Source: Achatina immaculata (Eukaryota; Mollusca; Gastropoda; Stylommatophora; Achatinidae). From it: a DNA stretch of 64,000 nucleotides. A program made the position numbers and the translations under genes. Positions 57,901-64,000 of the stretch are shown in pieces (position 1 is the stretch's first letter; every line of letters starts with the position of its first letter). The DNA is taken from the NCBI GenBank assembly GCA_009760885.1, contig CM019717.1, forward strand, positions 50,615,366-50,679,365, written 5' to 3'. The notes beneath the pieces were generated by a model, which made no database searches, was not told the DNA's origin, and worked only from the letters and a program-made list of their open reading frames with translations.

Positions 57901-60900
57901 CCCTGATGGGATGTGCCATATGGACTCTTCTGGTGCTGATTTGTGAATCTCTGCAATGAAAGGAAAATATGTCTTCATATTTTTCATTATCAATTTGCTG
58001 TTTATCAATTGTGTGAACTAAAATAAACCCACTGTATGTCAGGAGGCAAATTTTAAGTGAATGAAGAATTTTAATTCATTAACTTCATATTTAAAATACA
58101 TATCAATTCTGAAGAATGCAAAGTTTGTCAAATTCAATTTTCAACCTTCCATCATAATCATATCTGCCTCTCATTTCCAGTGATGTGGCTATACACTGTA
58201 TCTTCTGAAACAGCCTACTTTAGAGCAGAATGCAGTGTGCAGACAGTGTTTGTAAATGTTCTTTAAGATGGAGTCTGCAGGGGTAGAAGATTTCAAACCA
58301 ACTTGTCATGTCATGGTTTTTTGAACCACACTTTCTCTGTAACTCATGCTGTTTCCAATGCTGAATTTTCTTTTTTCTTTTCTTTTTTGTTGTTGCATTG
58401 AACACATCTTCATATCATCCTAGTTTTGAGTGTTCATCAACTGCTGCCTTGAATTATTATGAATCATATTTTCTGTTTTCATGCTAGTATGTGACTTGTG
58501 GGCTCCACTCTTGACTAGTCTATCAGGAAGTTCACGATCACTGATGTCTTTGTGCTTTTGAATCTACTCATGTGTTGTAACGCTAACACTCAGTTCATAT
58601 GATGAGGATCTCCTGTACCGTTTCCATAATTTAATAATAGTGCAATATAGCTTACAGAGATGCATTCAAATCCTTCATGGCAAGTCTTGAGACAAATCTC
58701 AAATCCCTGCCAACAGTTCAAGTCTAGTTTATATCTATGTGTCAAAACAAAGAGTGACTGTTGGTTCCAGTTACCAGAACAGCAGGTATTTATTATAGCA
58801 TGAACAAGGGGTTGTAAGTTGTGAAAGTGAAGAAAGTAAAGTAAAATAATAACTAACATTATATATACTCTCTATTCTTTGCTCTGTGTAGTATCTGAGC
58901 AGTAATTTACTCACTTTTAAAATTTTAAACAGTAATAAAACCTAAATGAGGCAGTCACATTAATGCAGTGGATTAGTCACTCACATTAATGCAGTGGATT
59001 AGTCACTCACATTAATGCAGTGGATTAGTCACTCACATTAATGCAGTGGATTAGTCACTCACTCACTGACAGTGCTACACAGTTTCGATTTCTGCTCACC
59101 ACAGCGGCAGTCAAATCAAGGCTCACAAATAACTCCAGGGGTTCACCCAGTCTCAAGAAAAAAATGGGTACCAGGGTTAATGCTCTGGGAAGGAAGAGGA
59201 ATGAAGCTGCTAGCTATGGAGTTAGTGCTGATGGCGACACTAGTCGGCAGTTTCTGGTCAACTGCTGACTAGGCAGCAGAGCACTTATAGTGTAATGACC
59301 GCTTGCAACGACGCTGGTTCACAGCTCATACCTGTACCATTATCTTTAAAACCCAAATGAAATACAGTATTAATTTTTAGTATACCATTAGCGTTTATTA
59401 GATTCAATTTTAATTTGTGAGTTTTTTTATTGTCAGTTCCTTTTTTTTGTAAGTACAGACGTACGTGAGCATCCTTCCTATATTTTAAAGTCGTTACACA
59501 AATCACAACATAAATTATTGCTCTTAACCTCATCTATCCTTCTCTGTCTATGTGATGTGATAATAAGAGTATGGTAATGGCATGTCAGGATCTAGTGATA
59601 TAAATCCTTTGATTTGGTGGTGTCTGCCTACTTTATGTTACATGCTGTATGTACCATTCTTGCAATGGCACCATTACTCTGTCTAAAATAAACAGATTAT
59701 TACAGCATACCTTATCTTATCTTATATCCTTCCCATGCCGTTAAACGTCACATAGGGCTTGCAAAATAGTTCGCCAATTTTTCCTGTCTTCGGTGAGTCT
59801 TTCAACCTAATCAAGGGATTTTATGCCTGTTAATCTGGCCTCTCTTAACAATGTCCTCTTCAGAGTTTCACGAGGTCTGCCTCTTTTTCTCTGGCCTGTT
59901 GTGTTCCACTTGACAGGTTGTTTTGGGATTCTCTGATCATTTCTTCTTATCAAGTGACCAACATATGTCCATCTCCTTTTCCTGATCACCCATGAGACTG
60001 GTTGTTGTTCAGTCATCTGTCTTATCTCTGCTTTGTTCTTGAATTCGTTCCACTTGATGCCTAGTATTTTCCTTAGGCATTTGTTTTCAAAAGAGTCTAA
60101 TTTCTTGTCTGTTTCTTTAGTTGTTTTCCAGCTTTCGCATGCATAAATGAAGGTGAATATTACATTTGAATTGAATATTCTTAACTTGGTTTTTGTGCTT
60201 ATAACTTTGGAATTTCATATGTTCTCAAGATTCTTGAAGATTGATGCTGCTTTTGCAATTCTGATCCTAACTTCCTTTCTGGTATTATTACAGTATATAA
60301 TGACTAGATATGCAAGAGACAATGCTGAACATACCATGGATTCAAATTAGATACACATCTAACAACACTAATCCAGGCACTGTCTAACTAACATCACACT
60401 GTGGTAAAGCCACCAAGTCGACAGATTAAAAAACTTCACAAGTGAAGTCCAAGTCACTATTCTTCATTCTCAAGTCGAATCTTTAAAATGACCTGAGTTG
60501 CACTTGAACCTGAGTTGATTGATGCAAGTCTACATCTCTGAATGATTGTCTAACCTCTCTCTCTCTCTCCTGTTCCTTCAGTGCCAAAGATATACGGGGC
60601 TTCTTGTAGCATGAGGTTTCCACTTGTGTTGGTCCTTGTAGTGATGTTAAATGATGAAGACAATAACCTCTTTATGACAGAACTAGTCAAAGTCTAAACG
60701 ACCCACCTGTAGCCGATTCTTCATTTGAACTGGTTGAGTCCAGTGACCCTGTGCTGTCTGTGTTCACATTCTTTGGTAGCACAATTGTTGTCTCACTCAG
60801 ATCTGTTAGTTACAGAAAGGACTATATTTACAGTTTTCAATTCTAGAAAATCAAGAAATTTTAGCAGTGAATTACTACGAGAATATTATCATCAACAGGC

Positions 60901-62435
60901 ATAAAAATAAAGCACTCACAGTTTACAATACAAGAAAAATAGCTGAACAAGAAATTCACACTGAACTACGTGCAAGAGATTCTGTGATGTGTCTGGTTTC
61001 CTCATATGTGTTATGTTTGCTTCTACCTCTGAATTGGTAATTTCTAAAAATAGAATATTTGCCCACAGAGCAAGAAAAAAAAGAGTTGTCTGTACATACA
61101 GTGTATGTGAATTAAAAGAAAACAGTTCTTCATTAAAAAAAAAATAGTGTTGTTTACGTGGTGTGTCTAAAAAGTTCAGTGAATGATATCAGAAAACAAA
61201 CAAAACATAAGATATAAACAAATTACCTTTATTGGTCTTCAAAATAATTGCCATTCTTCACAACACACTTTTGGCAACATTTATAAAGCGCCTGGAAACT
61301 GTCAGTAAACCCTCTTTAGGAATCAATCGCAGAACCGCTGTCACACGTTCTTAGATTGCCATCACGTCCACAAAATATGCGCCTCTCATGATGCTTTTCA
61401 GGTGGAGACACAGAAAGAAGTCTGCAGGCACTAGATCAAGGGAGTATGGTGGATGACTGAGAACAGGTACGCCATGCTGAGCCAAGAATTGCTGCACAAT
61501 GATCATGTCTGTGTTTTTGCTTGTCAGTGGCCATGGATGAACATGAGGATGAACACGGCTCATCTTCAGTCATTTCCTTCTCATTGTGAAAGTGTTTGAA
61601 CCAGTCATAAACACATTTTCTGCTCATGGATTCCATCCCATATACTTGCACCAATATTTCATGCATTTCCATCACCATTTTCCCAACTTTGTAGCAGAAC
61701 TTGATATTCACTTGCTGCTCTATTTCACTGTGACCGTACCTCTCACACTGACTATGTTCGATTGCTTGCAGCAGGCTTACCCTGTCGGTCACATGTACTC
61801 CATGCTAGGTGGCGCTTCTCGACATGTCTCTGGATAGCCATGTGAATGGCCAAGTGAACAGCCATGTGAATGGCCTGGCCCATGTTATCGTTGAGATATC
61901 AGACCATTCACTGAACTTTTTAGACACACCTCATACATGGGGCCACTAACAATAGTTGCTTGCAAAAAAAAATTATGTCTATGAGCCCCATTCTGTCTTA
62001 CTTATCACATAACAATTTCCTTAAAATCTTTACCTAGCAATGCCTCTGTGAAAATAATGTTGTAATCTGTTTCATAAAAGTGAAATATTCCTTTACATGT
62101 GTTTTCATTTAGATTTTAAGAAGCACAGTTTTTCATATTTTATTTTCCTTAGTTGTTAGAACTTTACTTGTTTCCTTTGTTACAAGTTAATTTTGCATTG
62201 CATTTTCATCAACAATTTTCCATTCAGAAAGAAGTCTAACTATCAGATATACCCACCATCTAGTACATCACCATTTGCCATCTTCTCATAATGAACAATC
62301 ACTTGATCAGGTACAGAGGATGCTTCCTTTGGACAACACCAGAACTTTGGCACTAGAGCCTTCTCCAGAGGTTGGTTGAAGAACATGAAGACTATGTACA
62401 GAATGTAAAGTACCAGAAAGATAATGGCCTCATAC
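51731..62435 (-). CDS. SLC24A: K+-dependent Na+/Ca2+ exchanger (NCKX, SLC24A3/4-like), last six exons
   Basis: NCKX proteins are plasma-membrane exchangers that export Ca2+ with K+ in return for Na+. Exons in transcription order are 62435-62257, 60802-60707, 57950-57726, 53316-53215, 52466-52335 and 51930-51731, all GT/AG and phase-consistent. They encode a membrane helix ([19 protein letters not shown]), a cytoplasmic loop, two helices ([36 protein letters not shown]), the alpha-2 repeat ([46 protein letters not shown]) and final helices with [35 protein letters not shown] and IHLNKW resemble SLC24A3/4. The conserved GTS-x-PD reads GVSLPD here. The N-terminal half with the alpha-1 repeat is outside the window. 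Introns hold many transposons. Confidence 0.93.
52335..52466 (-). CDS. SLC24A: NCKX exon with GSNVFDI motif
   Basis: It encodes [18 protein letters not shown] and then [18 protein letters not shown] to SSG, the second part of the alpha-2 repeat. The Asp in FDI is one of the family's key cation-site residues. Acceptor ttaatag, donor gtaatc. Confidence 0.94.
52930..53015. repeat. Partial repeat X
   Basis: CTTGGAACATCAGTGAAGAT and CTTGGTCAGCTCTGCTTTGC blocks correspond to the right end of the 33395-33780 repeat. Confidence 0.4.
53215..53316 (-). CDS. SLC24A: NCKX alpha-2 repeat exon
   Basis: It encodes (G)[18 protein letters not shown], then [15 protein letters not shown]. The Pro-Asp of the alpha-2 site is present, but the Thr of the usual GTS-x-PD is Val. 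Acceptor tttttcag, donor gttagt. Confidence 0.92.
53495..55681 (+). CDS. Reverse transcriptase plus RNase H of the I-like LINE (endonuclease missing)
   Basis: About 728 residues are open. RT blocks are [76 protein letters not shown] and the catalytic [10 protein letters not shown] (about residues 10-195). The thumb follows, with [17 protein letters not shown]. RNase H lies at about 490-620: [16 protein letters not shown] (Asp), [15 protein letters not shown] (Glu), [14 protein letters not shown] (Asp), [20 protein letters not shown] (His/Asp). A C-terminal [17 protein letters not shown] motif and [14 protein letters not shown] end the protein. The ATG at 53477 and first six codons are host flank, not element. 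Without the 5' half it cannot mobilise itself. Confidence 0.92.
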   Translation, partial: KEASMVPLLKPGKNSDTASSYRPISLTSCLCKTMERIIDLRLKWYLESENLLVPQQAGFRQYYSTEDQVTYLSQEIEDAFQEKNLVLAAWIDLKKAFDKVWKKGLLWKLRNCNVNGRLYNWIKSYLHNRRARVVMDGHKSQKVLLRHGVPQGGVLSPTLFLVFINDLVKELPYGIKAALYADDLVMWCTDEYATVATQRLQRAADILTSWTNKWCVSINTEKSSTTLFTLSSKQKAGKIFVNEIPLRMDNQPTYLGVTLDSKLTWKQHINSAEAKARRKLAILRKLSGTTWGASERILKNVYQQSILPHLEYGSTSWCTASNTTLHNLDKVQNQSLRIITGAMRSTPIVEMQKIVGIQPLKERRDTKVMTMGEKFLSSVSHPLKERFNNLALGRLKRSSFIHQAKRMRKLIPDLPTVVTPLSSVPEHTPWKEADYTQISIQTEVKGVQNGEMQSSLIRSTATLSVLDDKYPCDTWIRVYTDGSAHNAIKNGGAGAYIEYPNNTIDKISIPTGKYCNNFDAEVRAIIAAVEKLSDSRIDTCPVVILTDARSVLEALQCNKLPDLKDALSKIGLQHGVTLQWIPSHCGIPGNEKADHLAKEGTEMEQPDIPVTYNQKKSMIKTYRKPQTPPHDDYHMLNRKEQVTIFRLRTGHSRLRSHMYTKFKVGTTNLCTCAQVPQTVEHILQNCINYETLRNNYWPSETTKEDKLYGSIHELQKTVKFIQETGLQI
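53495..55713 (+). mobile_element. I-like LINE, 5'-truncated, young, 13-bp target duplication
   Basis: A perfect duplication GTCTACTGTTTTG flanks it (53482-53494 and 55714-55726). It starts inside the RT and ends in GAAGAAGAAGAAGA. It lies in an exchanger intron, antisense to the gene. The open frame is intact from the truncation point to the stop, indicating a recent insertion. Confidence 0.93.
55727..56875. other. Exchanger intron, no feature seen
   Basis: AT-rich, with a poly-T run near 56230. No motif-bearing frame. Confidence 0.4.
56876..57076. repeat. 67-bp tandem repeat x 3 (part of repeat X)
   Basis: The unit ATATACTTTTGGCTGTAACA through CCAGTCCCCATGGCGGG starts at 56876, 56943 and 57010 with no differences seen. 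The unit is the end of repeat X in minus orientation. Confidence 0.95.
57077..57200 (-). repeat. Repeat X, minus-strand copy (rest of unit)
   Basis: The complement carries GTGGAGGCACAACATCATAT, GCTTGGGAGTGCATTA and a GTAATGCTTCTTTAGCAGAC block, as in 33500-33610. Confidence 0.6.
57205..57642 (-). mobile_element. LINE family A 3' fragment
   Basis: It matches the C-terminal domain and 3' end of family A in minus orientation, uninterrupted from the GGGCATGCGTCTTTCCCATT region (compare 27880-28030) to the 3' tail. It therefore shows the undisturbed order at the place where family B (28031-28563) interrupted the other copy. It lies about 85 bp from an exchanger exon. Confidence 0.8.
57726..57950 (-). 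CDS. SLC24A: NCKX exon with membrane helices 6-7
   Basis: It encodes (E)[36 protein letters not shown], then [16 protein letters not shown] and [20 protein letters not shown]. The PDC-x-K-x-RW/F-x-KWFMVTF block is an NCKX signature. Acceptor tcattgcag, donor gtaaat. Confidence 0.94.
58009..58954. other. Exchanger intron, no feature seen
   Basis: AT-rich; no supported feature. Confidence 0.4.
58955..59058. repeat. 26-bp tandem repeat x 4 at a SINE head
   Basis: The unit TCACATTAATGCAGTGGATT plus AGTCAC starts at 58955, 58981, 59007 and 59033. GCAGTGGATTAGTC is the A-box side of the SINE that follows. Confidence 0.93.
59033..59232 (+). repeat. tRNA-derived SINE related to family S3
   Basis: It has an A-box-like GCAGTGGATTAGTCACTC, a B-box-like CAGTTTCGATTTCTGC, then a core with GGGTTCACCCAGTCTCAAGA and ATGGGTACCAGGG. 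The core matches family S3 (36160-36225). Confidence 0.6.
59710..60283 (-). mobile_element. LINE family B fragment with target duplication
   Basis: ATTATTACAGYATA flanks it at 59696-59709 and 60284-60297 (13 of 14 identical). The left end is a (CTTAT)n tail in complement. The minus-strand frame 60016-59807 encodes [19 protein letters not shown] and [20 protein letters not shown] tail sequence, with an earlier part extending to about 60280. It lies in an exchanger intron in sense orientation to the gene. Confidence 0.85.
60707..60802 (-). CDS. SLC24A: NCKX cytoplasmic-loop exon
   Basis: It encodes (D)[16 protein letters not shown] and [15 protein letters not shown], an acidic and Ser-rich loop segment. 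Acceptor ctaacag, donor gtgggt. Phase 1 on both sides fits its neighbours. There is no family motif, so the call rests on splice sites, phase and position. Confidence 0.75.
61157..61933 (-). mobile_element. Mariner-family element with internal deletion
   Basis: The inverted ends share GGTGTGTCTAAAAAGTTCAG TGAATG (left 61160 on, right in complement up to about 61930). TA lies outside each end (61155-61156 and 61934-61935). The length of 777 bp is short for an autonomous mariner. It lies in an exchanger intron. Confidence 0.85.
61351..61792 (-). pseudogene. Internally deleted mariner transposase
   Basis: 61792-61470 encodes the N-terminal paired helix-turn-helix region: [40 protein letters not shown] and [11 protein letters not shown]. 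In another frame, 61563-61351 encodes the C-terminal part: [20 protein letters not shown] and [11 protein letters not shown], including the last catalytic Asp region. The segment with the first two catalytic aspartates is missing. It could at most make a DNA-binding fragment. Confidence 0.82.
62257..62435 (-). CDS. SLC24A: NCKX exon, most upstream in window
   Basis: It encodes (R/G)[19 protein letters not shown], a membrane helix, then [15 protein letters not shown] and a hydrophilic stretch ending NGDVLD. Acceptor cttgtccag; donor gtgggt at 62256. The helix with LYILYIVFM matches the last helix of the N-terminal NCKX cluster. Confidence 0.9.
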
Positions 62436-62699
62436 CTGGACAAGAACAAGTTACATACAAGTTTTAGGCACAAAATATGTTAACGGTAATAAGAGGTAAA
62501 TAGCACAGGATATACTATGCCAAACTACTGCAATATAAAGTATATAGTGAATGAGTGAGTTACTGTAATTGCCAATATGAGGCTTTCTGAAGCTCAAGCT
62601 GTGGTGACGACATTAAGCTGGACAAGAAGTGGGCTACAGGAGCTTTCACAGTGGATTGAGGAAGTTGTTGTTCTTAAGTAAATAATATGATTATGGGGG

Positions 62700-62835
62700 A
62701 CACAACACTCCCCATACAAACAGCCAGGTTGCAGTCACAAAAGAGCCTGTTACCAGGAGTACTGCATAGTAGTTGGATAGGACATTGGTCAGCTTTGGTT
62801 CACTGATACTCACAAAAAGTATCATCTCCGACACA
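62700..62835. repeat. Partial repeat X
   Basis: GCCTGTTACCAGGAGTACTG and ACATTGGTCAGCTTTGGTTC blocks correspond to 33650-33730. Confidence 0.45.
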
Positions 62836-62884
62836 AGAACTAGTGAAACACTGATGTAATATTTTCTCGTTATCCACTGATAAC

Positions 62885-63065
62885 TTTAGATCACTGGTTC
62901 TCAAACTGAGGTCGCAGATCCCTTGGGGTCTGTGAAAGGTCATTCTGAGGCCAGTATAGTAAGTCTAAATCATGCAGCATGCTAGAAATGTGGGAAGTTT
63001 TCAGTTGAATACCAAGTGGCAGGGGAATGTGAGTACTAATGGTGATTTAAAAAAGGCTCGGATCC
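62885..63065. mobile_element. hAT-like MITE fragment, one end visible
   Basis: CACTGGTTCTCAAACTGAGG followed by CCCTTGGGGTCTGTGAAAGG is a typical end of hAT-derived elements. I could not find the second end or a duplication. Confidence 0.4.
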
Positions 63066-63085
63066 ACTAACTTGGATTCAACATT

Positions 63086-63775
63086 TTAACTCTTTCCGTG
63101 CCACAGGAAGAAAAGCGGATGTTCGGTTGCTTACCAGAGTAAAAGCGCGGGTCTTGATATGTTAGGGGGTATAGTTGTAAAATGGAATGGAAAACAGTAT
63201 TTCCATGTACTTACTATGTTTCAAAGTATAACAAAATGTATGAAAATTTCATAAATGCAGAGTTTTTTAGGAAAAAATAAGTAATGTGATGTTTTTAGAC
63301 AATGACTGTGCCCAGCTCACCATCGGCTAGGTCTAGATCTACACTACTTACCATCTGAGATGTCTAGATCTACTTGTCAATCTCATATTGTGATTCTATG
63401 TTGCATTCTCACTAAATTAATGTCTGAAATAACCTCCTATCTACTTCTCCACTCATCTAAATATGTCTAGATCTACTTGGGATACATTCAAGAGCAGTGG
63501 GGTGGTCACAGGCCATGTCCATACCTCTATATACATCATCAAAAATTGAAAATTTTCCATGTTTCTCTTCCTTTTTCTCGCTCGACATCGCTCGTATCTA
63601 AGGACTCTTTCACCATTTTGAAAAGTGTCACCGGAAACATGGACGAAATATGTACAATCTAAATGTTACACCGGTTCTTTTATTGAAACAAACCACAATC
63701 AATTTTTTTATCGTTGGTAAGGAACGGGTATACCAGAAGCATAAAAAAATTGACACCTGGCACGGAAAGAGTTAA
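63086..63775. mobile_element. piggyBac-type MITE, copy 2 (TTAA-flanked)
   Basis: TTAA CTCTTTCCGTGCCA at the left and TGGCACGGAAAGAG-type complement plus TTAA at 63772-63775. It is collinear with copy 1 in the same orientation and slightly shorter. The ends are closely similar; the interior differs by scattered substitutions and small indels. Confidence 0.83.
63477..63662 (+). other. 61-codon frame inside piggyBac-type MITE, copy 2
   Basis: Same start, length and stop as the frame in copy 1 (MGYIQEQWGGHRPCPY..ICTI). No known family. Confidence 0.3.
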
Positions 63776-64000
63776 TTCAAAATATGCCAGCAAAAGACAA
63801 ATATCTGCAATGTTAGTTTCTATAATTAGGTAATTTCTGCATTTTTTTTTTCGTCTGCATAAAAGCTTCCAAAAAACATCCTATTTTCTCAAATTTCAAT
63901 TTCTCATGCACTTCTAATGTATTCCATTTAATGCTCCATCAGGTGCTGCAGTGTGGCAAGGTTGCAACTGATGTGAATAAGTAAATAATTTCATCTTTAA
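63776..64000. other. Window end, no feature seen
   Basis: AT-rich, probably exchanger intron or upstream sequence. Confidence 0.3.

Overview
The window is animal nuclear DNA. It has split genes with GT/AG introns, AT-rich non-coding sequence, tRNA-derived SINEs and several non-LTR retrotransposon lineages. The mix (SR2-like RTE, I-like LINEs with RNase H, a Penelope-like element, an R2-type LINE, Tc1/mariner and piggyBac-type MITEs) suggests a lophotrochozoan, most likely a mollusc. That identification is inference, not proof.

Three host genes can be supported. (1) 4822-9870, plus strand: the last six exons of uracil-DNA glycosylase (UNG). All catalytic motifs and the stop are present; the N-terminal exon(s) were not found. 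(2) 15758-20241, minus strand: two coding exons of a C2H2 zinc-finger protein whose paired C-terminal fingers resemble the Ikaros/hunchback dimerisation fingers. A possible non-coding first exon lies near 23.53-23.64 kb. (3) 51731-62435, minus strand: the last six exons of a K+-dependent Na+/Ca2+ exchanger of the SLC24A3/4 type. Its 5' exons lie beyond the right edge.

The rest is mostly layered transposable elements. 1-3862 is an RTE-like LINE split by a Penelope-like element (12-bp imperfect target duplication) and by a Tc1 element (TA duplication). 24.3-25.2 kb is an old LINE relic split by a 5'-truncated I-like LINE. 26.2-28.9 kb is a second copy of the first LINE, split by another LINE fragment. 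29643-32783 (minus) is an apparently full-length SR2-type RTE with a 12-bp target duplication and two frameshifts. 42.1-45.7 kb is a broken LINE with an R2-type restriction-like endonuclease. 53495-55713 is a young I-like LINE inside an exchanger intron, with a 13-bp target duplication. Two related TTAA-flanked MITEs (39.2 and 63.1 kb), a mariner deletion derivative (61.2 kb), a hAT-like MITE (15.3 kb), at least three SINE families and several minisatellites complete the picture.

The most unusual observation is at 35354-35524. It is a 171-bp, 97.7% identical copy of an interior piece of the zinc-finger gene's first coding exon, about 16 kb away and carrying a stop codon. I did not see a clearly new functional system. 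The main interest lies in insertion history, retroelement structure and a few gene-structure anomalies.
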